Part shown: in pieces, positions 22,848-31,710 of the stretch
How the letters are laid out: each line of letters begins with the position of its first letter
Numbering within the stretch: the first letter of the stretch is position 1
Assembly: GCA_039815505.1 (NCBI GenBank)
Contig: JBCBZE010000007.1
Location: forward strand, 1 to 32,834
Length of the DNA: 32,834 nucleotides
Direction of reading: 5' to 3'
Source of the DNA: CANLWN01 sp039815505
Lineage (GTDB): Bacteria; Bacteroidota; Bacteroidia; Flavobacteriales; Flavobacteriaceae
Program-made: the position numbers and the translations under genes
The notes under the pieces: generated by a model
Database searches by the model: none
What the model saw: only the letters and a program-made list of their open reading frames with translations
What the model was told of the DNA's origin: nothing

Positions 22848-23795
22848 ATGCTTACAAGAAGGCATATAAGGGTGAAGGTAATGCAATGTATCTATGCTCT
22901 CACCCAATCCCACGATGATGCTCTTGACAAACAAGAGAAATTTTTAAAAGTAAGCATAGAGAACATGTACTCCCTTTACCTCTTAATGTTAAGCTTATTG
23001 GTAGAAATACATCTTATGGCGGAGAACCAACTAAAGCTTTCCTCAAAAAAATATTTGGCTACCCCTGCGGATGATTTCCCGGATAAGGAGAAATTCGTGA
23101 ACAATCAAATTTTACTGCAAATAGCGGGGAACAGTTTGCTAATGAACGAGTTGTCCAAAAGAAAATTAAAGAATTGGTATTTAAACGAAGAGTATGTGAA
23201 AGTTTTATATAAGGAAGTCGTTTCAAGTACTATTTATGAAGCGTATATGTCCAAACCGGAAAGTAATTACGAAGAGGACAGAAAGCTTTTGCTAACGTTG
23301 TTCAAAGAGGTAATAGCCCCCAATGAAAAAATCTATGACTATTTTGAAGATGATAAGTTAACATGGGTAGACGATATCCCCATTGTGAACACCTATATTT
23401 TTAAACAAATCAGAAAAGTAAAGGAAAACCAAAACGAGTCTTTCTTTGTACCCCGTTTGTTAAAAGATCAAGAGGATATGGATTTTGCAAAAAAACTATT
23501 GACCAAGACCTTGTTGAACAATAGGCAATGGGAAAAGGAAATCGAGGGAAAGACCCCCAATTGGGACAAGGACCGTATTGCCGATATTGATGCGATACTG
23601 CTAAAAATGGCAATATGTGAACTACTCAATTTTTCTTCCATACCTGAAAAAGTTACCATAAACGAATATTTGGAAATCGCAAAAGAGTATTCTACGCCAA
23701 AGAGTAGCATCTTTATCAATGGAATTTTGGATAAGCTGGTCAAGGAATACAAGGTCAACGGCAAACTAAAAAAAGTGGGAAGGGGATTGTTGTAA
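22848..23795 (+). CDS. nusB: Transcription antitermination factor NusB, long form
   Basis: 315 residues, against about 140 in E. coli. NusB binds the boxA RNA with NusE (S10) in rRNA antitermination. The typical NusB opening RRHIRVKVMQCIYA is at the N terminus and the classical C-terminal half (DAILLKMAICELLNFSSIP and INEYLEIAKEYS, SIFINGILDKLVKEY) is at about 240-310; the extra length is a helical insertion of roughly 170 residues in between. From memory this long form is usual in Bacteroidota. The start at 22848 follows an A/T-rich leader. DUF1573 follows 45 bases downstream with its own promoter. Confidence 0.92.
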   Translation: MLTRRHIRVKVMQCIYALTQSHDDALDKQEKFLKVSIENMYSLYLLMLSLLVEIHLMAENQLKLSSKKYLATPADDFPDKEKFVNNQILLQIAGNSLLMNELSKRKLKNWYLNEEYVKVLYKEVVSSTIYEAYMSKPESNYEEDRKLLLTLFKEVIAPNEKIYDYFEDDKLTWVDDIPIVNTYIFKQIRKVKENQNESFFVPRLLKDQEDMDFAKKLLTKTLLNNRQWEKEIEGKTPNWDKDRIADIDAILLKMAICELLNFSSIPEKVTINEYLEIAKEYSTPKSSIFINGILDKLVKEYKVNGKLKKVGRGLL

Positions 23796-23815
23796 TAAAA
23801 TATTCATTAATTTTG
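23787..23815 (+). promoter_or_regulatory. Promoter of the DUF1573-yajC unit
   Basis: TTG at 23787-23789 and TAATTTTG at 23808-23815, 18 bases apart. It overlaps the end of nusB (stop at 23793-23795) and lies 25 bases before the DUF1573 ATG. Confidence 0.55.
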
Positions 23816-23840
23816 GGCCAAAATAAAAAAAACGATAATC

Positions 23841-24320
23841 ATGAAGAAAATAGTATTAGCCTTAAGCTTAGTTTCGGTAGTAGCTTTGACCTCCTGTAAG
23901 GACAATGCGTCCGCAAAAGTAAACGCATCCAATGTAGAGGTTGCCGCGGAAAGGGACCAAGCAGCGAAAAATTTGCCCGTGATGAGTTTTGAGAAATCGG
24001 AACATGATTTTGGAGCAATAGCAGCTGGTTCCCCACAAGAAACTATTTTTAAATTTACAAATACTGGAAATGCCCCTTTAATAATTACAGATGCTAAAAG
24101 TAGCTGTGGTTGTACAGTACCGGAATATCCAAAGAATACTCCGGTAGCTCCCGGAGATACTGGTGAGCTTTTGGTAAGGTTCAATGGGTCTGGTCAAAAT
24201 CAAGTGACAAAGACCGTTACGGTAACTGCAAATACTGAAAAAGGTTCTGAAACTTTAAGGATAAAGGCTTTTGTAAACCCTAAAGCCGGTGCAGCTCCTG
24301 CTGGACCTGTAAAGAGATAA
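23841..24320 (+). CDS. DUF1573 lipoprotein
   Basis: 159 residues. A signal peptide ends in the lipobox LTSC, with the lipidated cysteine at C19. The DUF1573 domain (about 47-145, an Ig-like beta sandwich) is marked by MSFEKSEHDFGAI, FKFTNTGNAPLIITDAKSSCGC and VPEYPKNTPVAPGDTGELLVRFN. The SSCGC cysteines are conserved in the family. The tail is rich in Ala, Gly and Pro. The function is not established; DUF1573 proteins are abundant in Bacteroidota and often sit at this locus between nusB and yajC. Located on the cell envelope. yajC begins 3 bases after its stop codon. Confidence 0.92.
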   Translation: MKKIVLALSLVSVVALTSCKDNASAKVNASNVEVAAERDQAAKNLPVMSFEKSEHDFGAIAAGSPQETIFKFTNTGNAPLIITDAKSSCGCTVPEYPKNTPVAPGDTGELLVRFNGSGQNQVTKTVTVTANTEKGSETLRIKAFVNPKAGAAPAGPVKR

Positions 24321-24323
24321 TAT

Positions 24324-24617
24324 ATGGGAGATATAGGACAATTTCTTCCCTTATTGCTGATTTTCGTAGTGGCTTATTTTTTTATGATTCGTCCCCAGAT
24401 GAAACGTCAGAAAGATGAGAAGAAATTTTCGGAAGCGCTCAAGAAAGGTGACAAAATTGTTACCAAAAGTGGCATGTACGGAAAGGTGGTAGACTTAAAC
24501 GATAAGGATTTTTCCTGTGTTATAGAGACTATGGCCGGTAGGATTAAATTTGATCGTTCCGCGATTTCGATGGAGATGAGTAAAAAGCTCAACGCTCCCG
24601 TTACAGCTAAAAAATAA
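24324..24617 (+). CDS. yajC: Preprotein translocase subunit YajC
   Basis: 97 residues, like E. coli YajC (110). A single N-terminal membrane helix (about 5-22, FLPLLLIFVVAYFFMI) is followed by RPQMKRQKDEKKF and a cytoplasmic domain with LKKGDKIVTKSGMYGKVV, the family signature. YajC associates with SecDF and SecYEG in protein export. It follows the DUF1573 lipoprotein in a two-gene unit and is ended by a terminator. Confidence 0.97.
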   Translation: MGDIGQFLPLLLIFVVAYFFMIRPQMKRQKDEKKFSEALKKGDKIVTKSGMYGKVVDLNDKDFSCVIETMAGRIKFDRSAISMEMSKKLNAPVTAKK

Positions 24618-24643
24618 TCATACAATATTGGAGTACGGACGCT

Positions 24644-24675
24644 AAAACGCCAACTTTTCAGTTGGCGTTTTTTAT
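24644..24675 (+). terminator. Intrinsic terminator after yajC
   Basis: Arms AACGCCAACT and AGTTGGCGTT with loop TTTC, then a run of T. It may also serve the convergent gene, though the T run on the minus strand is shorter. Confidence 0.85.
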
Positions 24676-24698
24676 AACGTAATATATTCTCTTTTTAA

Positions 24699-25289
24699 TT
24701 ATCGGTATTTATCGTTTAACCCAATACCTTGCTTAATCATGGGTACTATTTTTTCCAATCGGCTCAATTTGGTCTTTTCTTGCTTCGCCTCGGATATGTA
24801 TTCGTAATATTCTTTTTGTTTATAGGGGGATAATGCTTCAAAATCGATTTTCAAGCCCGGTTTTTCTTCAAGGGCAATTTTTAGCAGCATGGGGATTTTT
24901 ACCTTTTCCTTTCTTTGGGGTTCATGTTCAATTCCCTTTTTCTGGTTGATGATAGCTTCCCGTATATAGGCCAATACCTTTTTTGAATCTATATCGTCCA
25001 TAGATGTAAATTTCCAATGCCGCATCGCCTTGGTCTTTCCTTCTTGGGCATTTTCCAAGACTTTGTTTACATCCTTCAAAAAGGCCCCATTAAAAAACCA
25101 TACCCCAAAATGGTTTTTAAAGCAGCAGATACCCAACACATTTTTTTTATTTATCGTGTAAACTGGGAAATTCCATTTATAGGTTTCCTCTAGCTCAGTG
25201 GTAACAGCCAGATTACGTAAGAGTGCTATGCCTTCTTTAAAAGGCCCTTCCTTGCTATAATACGCCTCTACTTTTTCTTTTGCATCCAT
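24699..25289 (-). CDS. DUF1801/YdeI-like (OmdA) protein
   Basis: 196 residues. The N-terminal about 115 residues are a DUF1801-type domain (TYKWNFPVYTINKKNVLGICCFKNHFGVWFF) and the C-terminal about 60 an OmdA/YdeI-type tail (KIPMLLKIALEEKPGL, FEALSPYKQKEYYEYISEAKQEKTKLSRLEKIVPMI). Such YdeI-like proteins are cytoplasmic and functionally unclear; a role in stress or iron-sulfur homeostasis has been suggested for relatives. It follows pepT by 6 bases and is likely cotranscribed. The start was taken as the ATG at 25289. Confidence 0.85.
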   Translation of the reverse strand: MDAKEKVEAYYSKEGPFKEGIALLRNLAVTTELEETYKWNFPVYTINKKNVLGICCFKNHFGVWFFNGAFLKDVNKVLENAQEGKTKAMRHWKFTSMDDIDSKKVLAYIREAIINQKKGIEHEPQRKEKVKIPMLLKIALEEKPGLKIDFEALSPYKQKEYYEYISEAKQEKTKLSRLEKIVPMIKQGIGLNDKYR

Positions 25290-25295
25290 TTTAGG

Positions 25296-26522
25296 TTAGG
25301 ATTTAATAGCAGTAAGTTCGCAAATTTTTATAATAACTTCAACCGCTTTCTGCATACTTTCCACAGGCACGTATTCATATTTTCCATGAAAGTTGTGTCC
25401 CCCGGCAAAAATATTCGGACAAGGTAGTCCCATGAAACTTAACTGTGAGCCATCCGTACCCCCTCTTATCGGTTTAATGATGGGCGTTATACCTATAGAT
25501 TCCATAGCCTGTTGGGCTATCTCAACAATATGAAATACAGGTTCTACCTGCTCCCTCATATTATAATATTGATCTTGTATATCCAAGGTAAGGCAATTTC
25601 CATGCCTGGTATTCAGCTCCATGGCAATTTCCTTCAAGAGTTTCTTTCTGTCCTCAAACTTTTGTTTATGATGGTCCCTGATGATTAATTCTGCCTCTGC
25701 ATGTTCAATTTCACCCTTTACATGGTGTATGTGAAAAAAACCTTCCCTTGCCTCGGTATGTTGAGGTGTCTCTTTCGGTGGTAGTTTTGATAAGAATTCA
25801 TGTAGTATCGTAATAGCATTGACCATTTTTCCCTTGGCATATCCAGGATGTACACTTTTTCCACTGACCGTGACCTTGGCACCTGCGGCATTAAAATTTT
25901 CGTACTCCAATTCACCTATTTGGCTGCCGTCCATGGTATAGGCCCAATCCGCCCCAAATTTGTTTACATCAAATTTATGTGCCCCACGTCCTATTTCCTC
26001 ATCTGGCGTAAAGCCCACTCGTATTTTTCCATGCGGTATCTCCGGGTGCCGGATCAAGTATTCCATGGCCGTAACTATTTCAGCGATTCCGGCCTTATCA
26101 TCCGCACCCAGTAAGGTAGTGCCATCTGTCGTAATAAGGGTCTGTCCCTTATAAAGCAGTAAGTCCTCAAAGTAATCCGGAGATAATATGATGTTCTGCT
26201 CGTTGTTCAATACAATATCCTTTCCGTCGTAATCTTGGATAATCCGAGGCTTAACGTTCCTGCCCGAGAAATCTGGCGTAGTATCAAAATGGGAAACAAA
26301 TCCTATAGTAGGTACTTTTCTAGTTATATTGCTGGGTAAGGTAGCCATGATATAGGCATTTTCATCAATGGCGACTTCTTGCAAACCAATTCCCTTTAAT
26401 TCTTCAACTAGTTTATTGGCCAGATCCCATTGTTTTTTGGTACTGGGGGTCGTATCGGAATTGGGATCACTTTGCGTGTCAATGGTAACATAGCTAAGGA
26501 ACCGGTCTATAATATGCTGCAT
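25296..26522 (-). CDS. pepT: Peptidase T (tripeptide aminopeptidase)
   Basis: 408 residues from the ATG at 26522, the same length as the E. coli enzyme. PepT is a cytoplasmic M20 metallopeptidase that cleaves the N-terminal residue from tripeptides. Predicted two-zinc ligands: H78 and D80 in SHFDTTPD, bridging D141 in GADDKAG, catalytic E175 and ligand E176 in PDEEIG, D198 in TMDG, and a C-terminal His in AGGHNFHG. Frame extension to 26561 would cover the promoter (TATTTTTG at 26540-26547 on the minus strand), so 26522 is chosen. It heads a two-gene operon with the DUF1801/YdeI protein. Confidence 0.96.
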   Translation of the reverse strand: MQHIIDRFLSYVTIDTQSDPNSDTTPSTKKQWDLANKLVEELKGIGLQEVAIDENAYIMATLPSNITRKVPTIGFVSHFDTTPDFSGRNVKPRIIQDYDGKDIVLNNEQNIILSPDYFEDLLLYKGQTLITTDGTTLLGADDKAGIAEIVTAMEYLIRHPEIPHGKIRVGFTPDEEIGRGAHKFDVNKFGADWAYTMDGSQIGELEYENFNAAGAKVTVSGKSVHPGYAKGKMVNAITILHEFLSKLPPKETPQHTEAREGFFHIHHVKGEIEHAEAELIIRDHHKQKFEDRKKLLKEIAMELNTRHGNCLTLDIQDQYYNMREQVEPVFHIVEIAQQAMESIGITPIIKPIRGGTDGSQLSFMGLPCPNIFAGGHNFHGKYEYVPVESMQKAVEVIIKICELTAIKS

Positions 26523-26539
26523 ATATATTTTGGTTTTGT

Positions 26540-26547
26540 CAAAAATA
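26540..26547 (-). promoter_or_regulatory. -7 element TATTTTTG of pepT
   Basis: The minus strand reads TATTTTTG, 17 bases before the chosen ATG at 26522. Fits TAnnTTTG; it decides against the longer frame. Confidence 0.55.
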
Positions 26548-26643
26548 CAATTTTGCTGCAATGCTTTTAAACCAATTTATGGCATCCCATTTTCCCTACT
26601 ATTTTCCTTGAAAATAAGGCTTTAAGAATATTCGCTATATTTG

Positions 26644-27246
26644 ATGGTAAACAATCGTACAAAATCAATACCACCTATTCAAACAGAGAAAGTTATATGG
26701 CACCTTTTTACAGGAGGCGATCTCAATGCCTTCTCTACCTTATTTAAGGAATACTATCCCCTGCTTCATAATTACGGATTTAAAATTTCCGCCAATGCTT
26801 CTTTAACGGAGGACTGTCTTCAGGATTTTTTCATATATCTATATGAAAACCGAAATAGTCTGGGAGAAGTACGTGCAGTACGGACTTACTTGTTTGTTTC
26901 TTTTCGGAGGGCGATTTTTAAAACCCTTGGAAAGGAAAGAAAGTTTACCGATTATGATCAAGTAATGGATTCACTTTCAACTTTTGAGTTTTCCGTAGAG
27001 GAAATTACCGTTGAACAAGAATTTATTGCATTGCAAACGACCGCCCTGAATACCATGCTAAATAGATTATCGGCCAGGGAACGGGAAGTCATTTATCTAA
27101 AATACTACAGTGATTTAAAAACAAGGGAAATCTCCGAGGTAATGGGGATTACCTATCAAAGTGTGCTAAATACGCTACAGAAGGCCTTTGTAAAGCTTAG
27201 GGAAACCTTGGAATCGGAGGCTATTTCAAGGATTTTAAGAAAATAA
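26644..27246 (+). CDS. ECF sigma factor (FecI-like)
   Basis: 200 residues from the ATG at 26644. Region 2 (about 25-90) contains FKEYYPLLHNYGF and LTEDCLQDFFIYLYENRNSLGE, in which the acidic DCLQDFF patch is typical of core binding. Region 4 (about 135-195) has the helix-turn-helix LSAREREVIYLKYYSDLKTREISEVMGITYQSV. This class in Bacteroidota pairs with a FecR anti-sigma factor and a TonB receptor, both present just downstream. A TTG three bases earlier is a less likely start. TATATTTG at 26636-26643 abuts the ATG; see findings. The gap of 93 bases to fecR has no terminator, so the genes are likely cotranscribed or fecR has an extra promoter. Confidence 0.93.
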   Translation: MVNNRTKSIPPIQTEKVIWHLFTGGDLNAFSTLFKEYYPLLHNYGFKISANASLTEDCLQDFFIYLYENRNSLGEVRAVRTYLFVSFRRAIFKTLGKERKFTDYDQVMDSLSTFEFSVEEITVEQEFIALQTTALNTMLNRLSAREREVIYLKYYSDLKTREISEVMGITYQSVLNTLQKAFVKLRETLESEAISRILRK

Positions 27247-27339
27247 TGGATTTTTTTAAAAAAAATAGGGTATAAAATCAATATACCTCGCTCTCCCTAT
27301 ATATAACGTATAGTTTTAATTTTTTAGTAGTACCGCAGC

Positions 27340-28347
27340 ATGAAAGAAGATAACCAAGCTTTATTGGATAAACTTTTAAACGATTCCTCTTTTAGGAACT
27401 GGGCCAAAAATAGCAATAGGAACGATGTTGCGTTTTGGGATTCATGGATTAGGGATAATCCCGATCACATAGATATGATAGATACCGCCAAGTCTATCAT
27501 ATTAGGTATTTCCTTTGAAAAAAAATTTGTAGGGGAGGAGGTGGTCGACGAAAAACTTACCCAAGTCTTAGCACATATTCAAAATAACCAACCAGCAAGT
27601 TCTGAAACACCTGTACGCGCTCTGGGAAACAGGATAACCAGAATTGGCATAGCGGCAGCCATAGGGCTTGTTTTCATGGTGGTGGCCTTCAATCTTGCAG
27701 GCCCATCAGATGAAATTATCCATAAAACCGATTTTGGCGAAGTCTTGGATTTAAGGCTTCCCGATGGTACTACCGTTGTTCTAAATGGCAATTCGGAAAT
27801 CAGATATAACAAGGAGAATTCCCGGGAGATTACCCTGCAGGGCGAAGCTTATTTTAAGGTGAAATCAATGTATGATACAAAGTCTAAATTTTGGGTGAAT
27901 ACCGATGACCTCAGAGTTGAGGTGTACGGTACCCAATTTCATGTAAATACAAGGGATAAAAAAACAGATGTAGCCTTGGATGAGGGATCTATCCACTTAT
28001 TGCTTAAGAACGGAAGTTCCAAAAAAATGGCTCCGGGGGAATTTGTTTCCTACTCGGATGAAAACAATAGTATCCTACATGAAAAAGTGGACCCATCCAA
28101 TACGTATGCCCTATGGAGGGAAGGAACCTATGTTTTTAGCAATATAAAACTAAGGGCGGTGATGAAATACATTGAACATACGTATGGATTGCCATCTGAA
28201 TTTAAGGATGTAAATACTGAAGAAAAGACCCTTACAGGCGGTATTCCCAATGAAAATCTTAGCATATGCCTCTCGGCCATAGAAAAATCTACTGGCACAA
28301 AAATTATCAGGAAGAACAATAAACTCATAATTCACAACGATCAATAA
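27340..28347 (+). CDS. FecR-family anti-sigma factor
   Basis: 335 residues. A cytoplasmic N-terminal region (1-101) that binds the sigma factor is followed by one membrane helix (102-121, IGIAAAIGLVFMVVAFNLAG). The periplasmic FecR domain (about 125-225) has FGEVLDLRLPDGTTVVLNGNSEIRY and the typical GEAYFKV and VYGTQFHVNTR blocks. A C-terminal DUF4974 domain (about 255-335) follows. It should hold the ECF sigma factor inactive until the receptor's STN domain signals across the periplasm. It is 21 bases upstream of the receptor gene. The regulated substrate is unknown. Confidence 0.93.
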   Translation: MKEDNQALLDKLLNDSSFRNWAKNSNRNDVAFWDSWIRDNPDHIDMIDTAKSIILGISFEKKFVGEEVVDEKLTQVLAHIQNNQPASSETPVRALGNRITRIGIAAAIGLVFMVVAFNLAGPSDEIIHKTDFGEVLDLRLPDGTTVVLNGNSEIRYNKENSREITLQGEAYFKVKSMYDTKSKFWVNTDDLRVEVYGTQFHVNTRDKKTDVALDEGSIHLLLKNGSSKKMAPGEFVSYSDENNSILHEKVDPSNTYALWREGTYVFSNIKLRAVMKYIEHTYGLPSEFKDVNTEEKTLTGGIPNENLSICLSAIEKSTGTKIIRKNNKLIIHNDQ

Positions 28348-28368
28348 GTATAACTAAAACTCAAAAAC

Positions 28369-31300
28369 ATGAATGTAAAACAACTCTGCAAACTACTGCC
28401 CATCCTACTCCTATTTTTGGGAGTGTACGGAGCGAAGGCGGCAAATGGGTTAGATGCTTCAGTCGAAGCCAAGACGATGGCACTAACAGATTTTTTAACG
28501 GATTTAAGTGAAAAACATAAAGTGTTTTTTACGTATAATCCGGGTCTATTGTCCGGTACAAATTTGAACCCTAAGGAATACAGGTATAACGCGCTTGGCA
28601 AAATCATAAATAAGCTAGAGAAAAAAACCAGTTTTGATTTTGAATATTTGGGAAACAAATATTATGTGGTCTATCATAAAAAGCCGGCCAAAGTAGCTTT
28701 GGACAAGGTGAGCGTATTCAGTAATCTGGATTATGTAATGAGCAATTCCATTTTTGATCTTCAACAAGCGATCAGTGGTAAGGTTACCGATGAGAATGGA
28801 GATCCCCTTCCAGGAGCCTCCATTGTTGTAAAGGGCACTACAACAGGGGCCACAACAGATTTTGATGGTAATTATTCCATAGACGCCTCCCAAGGGGATA
28901 CCTTGGTGGTTTCCTATATAGGTTATGAAACAAAAGAAGTCACGGTTAACGGTAGCACGATAAACGTAAGCTTGGTTTCCGGTGTAGAACTATCGGAAGT
29001 TATCATTATAGGTTCGCGTAATCCTAACAGGACCGCTACCGAGAGTACCGTGCCCGTGGATGTCATAGATATAAAAGAGCTTAACAGCGTGGCTCCACAA
29101 GTTAACCTTAACCAGATACTTAATTTTGTAGCACCCTCATTTACGTCCAATACCCAGACCATATCGGATGGTACAGATCATATTGACCCAGCTTCCCTAA
29201 GAGGCTTGGGACCTGATCAGGTATTGGTATTGATCAATGGAAAAAGAAGGCACACATCTTCCTTGATCAATGTGAATGGAACCTTTGGTAGAGGTAGTGT
29301 GGGTACGGATTTAAATTCCATACCGGCCGCTGCCATTCAACGAATCGAGGTACTGCGCGATGGTGCCGCGGCACAGTATGGTTCAGATGCCATTGCCGGG
29401 GTAATAAATATTATTTTGAATAAAAATGTAAATGAATTGACCGCGACGGTAACTACCGGAGCCAATTTCTCAAAGGAGGCCAATGGCCAAACCGGAGGTT
29501 CGGACGGCGAAACCACCAATATATCGGCGAGTTATGGACTTCCACTCGGAGACAAAGGAGGGTATATTACCTTTGCCGGCGATTTTGACGTGAGGGAGGA
29601 TTATAGCCGTATGTTCGAATGGGAAGGTGACGTCTATAATCTGTATAACACGGTGGAACGCGTTGCAAACGATGCAGGTTTTGATATTACCAATCTTTTG
29701 GATGATGATGTTGCCGATGTGATACAATTTGCAAATACGGCCGGGATAGATTTAGGTGGGGCAACCACGCAAGACGAACTCAGAACTGTTTTGTCCGCCG
29801 ATAATACCGAGGCGGAATTGGCTGCACGTGGACAACAAAGAAGCGACTTTAATATGCGTGTAGGGCAATCCAGATTACGGGGGGGGCGGTTGTTCGCTAA
29901 TTTTTCCTTGCCCTTGGATGAAAATGGTACCGAACTGTACTCTTTTGCAGGGATTAGTTCGCGTACCGGTAATTCAGCGGGGTTTTATAGATTGCCCAAT
30001 CAGAGTAGAACGTTTACACCGGCCTTTATCAATGGTTTTCTTCCAGAGATCAATTCGGATATAAAGGATGAGTCCATATCAGTGGGAATAAAAGGCTTGG
30101 TAGGGGATTGGAGCGTTGATTTCAGCAACACCTATGGTCAAAACTCCTTTTTATACACCATCGGAAATACATTCAATGCATCACTACAAAGCGCATCACC
30201 AAACGTTTTTGACGCAGGTGGGTTTTCATTTTCCCAAAATACGACCAATTTAGACGTCACCCAATTTTTTGATGATGTGCTATCGGGACTTAATATAGCC
30301 TTTGGTGCCGAATACAGAGTTGAAAATTATGAGATTGTAGCCGGGGAAGAAGCCTCCTATGCCCAATATACTGCTGAGGGAGAGGTGATTACATTGGCAT
30401 CTCAGGAACCTTCGGAAGATTTCTTTGGTAATCCAAGACCTGGAGGGTCCCAAGTTTTTCCTGGGTTTAGCCCAGATAATGAATTGTCTAGGGGGAGAAG
30501 CAGTGTCGCCGGATATTTTGATGTGGAAGCGGACTTTTCAGAAGCCTTTTTGGCCAGTTTTGCCACTAGATTTGAGAACTATAGTGATTTCGGTTCTACC
30601 ATCAACTTTAAGGTTTCGGGAAGATATAAAGTCTCTGATAATCTAAATATCAGGGGAGCGGCGAACACTGGTTTTAGGGCACCTTCTTTACATCAGATCA
30701 ACTTTAATTCCACCTCTACCATTTTTGATCAAGATGGGAACCCACAGGAAGTGGGCACATTTGCCAATGATAGTAGGGCCGCACAACTTTTAGGTATTCC
30801 GGAACTAACGGAAGAAACCTCACAAAGCGTAAGTTTAGGTTTTACGGCAAAAATACCCGATGCCAATCTAACGGTTACAATAGACGGCTATTTTGTGAAA
30901 ATAGATGATCGAGTGGTATTTACCGGACAATTTACAGGACCTGGAACCGGAACCGAATTGGATAATCTATTAAGACAGGCCAATGCCTCCAGGGCCGCAT
31001 TTTTTGCCAATGCCATTGATACGGAGTCCAAGGGGTTGGATGTGGTCATTACCCATAATACCAATTTGGGTGATAATTGGCGTTTAAAATCTGACTTGGC
31101 CGGTACCTTCTCCAATACAAGACAGGTAGGGGATATTAATGCGTCCCAAGTACTTGAGGATGCAGGGTTGGTGGACACCTATTTTCCGGAAGATAGCAGG
31201 GTGTATTTAGAAGAGGCGGTACCTAGGACAAAAATTAACCTGACCAATAGTCTTACCTCGGATAAGCTGATTTTCTTCCTTAGAAACGTATATTTTGGGG

Positions 31301-31575
31301 AGGTTACAGAGGCCACAACCAATGTGGACCGTCAGCAGGTATTCGGTACCAAACTGGTTACGGACTTATCCGTGGGCTATAAATTCTTGGACGAACTTAC
31401 CTTCACGGTGGGCGCCAATAACCTATTTGATATATTCCCAGATAGGGCGGCTCAAGAATTGGGCGATGGCGGAAATAATAGAAGTTCGGGTCGTTTTGAT
31501 TGGTCCCGAAGATCACAACAATTTGGTATAGGCGGAAGGTTCCTATTTGCAAGATTAAGCTTTAACCTTAAATAG
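28369..31575 (+). CDS. STN-containing TonB-dependent outer-membrane receptor
   Basis: 1068 residues. Signal peptide (1-24), STN signalling domain (about 30-105, MALTDFLTDLSEKHKVFF), carboxypeptidase D-like regulatory domain (about 135-205, GKVTDENGDPLPGASIVVKG), TonB plug (about 218-350, ending NSIPAAAIQRIEVLRDGAAAQYGSDAIAG, split) and a beta-barrel to the C-terminal Phe-containing end (RFLFARLSFNLK). The STN domain contacts FecR, so this is both transporter and sensor. There is no SusD-like lipoprotein gene next to it, unlike polysaccharide utilisation loci, so an iron complex or another small ligand is more likely than a glycan; this is inference. A terminator follows. Confidence 0.94.
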   Translation: MNVKQLCKLLPILLLFLGVYGAKAANGLDASVEAKTMALTDFLTDLSEKHKVFFTYNPGLLSGTNLNPKEYRYNALGKIINKLEKKTSFDFEYLGNKYYVVYHKKPAKVALDKVSVFSNLDYVMSNSIFDLQQAISGKVTDENGDPLPGASIVVKGTTTGATTDFDGNYSIDASQGDTLVVSYIGYETKEVTVNGSTINVSLVSGVELSEVIIIGSRNPNRTATESTVPVDVIDIKELNSVAPQVNLNQILNFVAPSFTSNTQTISDGTDHIDPASLRGLGPDQVLVLINGKRRHTSSLINVNGTFGRGSVGTDLNSIPAAAIQRIEVLRDGAAAQYGSDAIAGVINIILNKNVNELTATVTTGANFSKEANGQTGGSDGETTNISASYGLPLGDKGGYITFAGDFDVREDYSRMFEWEGDVYNLYNTVERVANDAGFDITNLLDDDVADVIQFANTAGIDLGGATTQDELRTVLSADNTEAELAARGQQRSDFNMRVGQSRLRGGRLFANFSLPLDENGTELYSFAGISSRTGNSAGFYRLPNQSRTFTPAFINGFLPEINSDIKDESISVGIKGLVGDWSVDFSNTYGQNSFLYTIGNTFNASLQSASPNVFDAGGFSFSQNTTNLDVTQFFDDVLSGLNIAFGAEYRVENYEIVAGEEASYAQYTAEGEVITLASQEPSEDFFGNPRPGGSQVFPGFSPDNELSRGRSSVAGYFDVEADFSEAFLASFATRFENYSDFGSTINFKVSGRYKVSDNLNIRGAANTGFRAPSLHQINFNSTSTIFDQDGNPQEVGTFANDSRAAQLLGIPELTEETSQSVSLGFTAKIPDANLTVTIDGYFVKIDDRVVFTGQFTGPGTGTELDNLLRQANASRAAFFANAIDTESKGLDVVITHNTNLGDNWRLKSDLAGTFSNTRQVGDINASQVLEDAGLVDTYFPEDSRVYLEEAVPRTKINLTNSLTSDKLIFFLRNVYFGEVTEATTNVDRQQVFGTKLVTDLSVGYKFLDELTFTVGANNLFDIFPDRAAQELGDGGNNRSSGRFDWSRRSQQFGIGGRFLFARLSFNLK

Positions 31576-31591
31576 GAAAATCATATAGGAT

Positions 31592-31623
31592 AAAAAAGAC
31601 CGCCTCAATGGCGGTCTTTTTTT
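31592..31623 (+). terminator. Intrinsic terminator after the TonB receptor
   Basis: Arms AAAAAGACCGCC and GGCGGTCTTTTT with loop TCAAT, then T-rich sequence. It ends the sigma-anti-sigma-receptor operon. Confidence 0.88.
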
Positions 31624-31710
31624 ATAAAGATAGTTTGAAGGTATACTTTTTAAGAAAAAACAATGTTTATACAAATGTTATTATAAATTGCGATATAAAA
31701 ACGAACCAAG

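Noticed and set aside
28369..31575. Reading the receptor as the SusC of a polysaccharide utilisation locus
   Set aside because: No SusD-like gene or glycan-active enzyme is adjacent, and the receptor is coupled to FecI/FecR instead.
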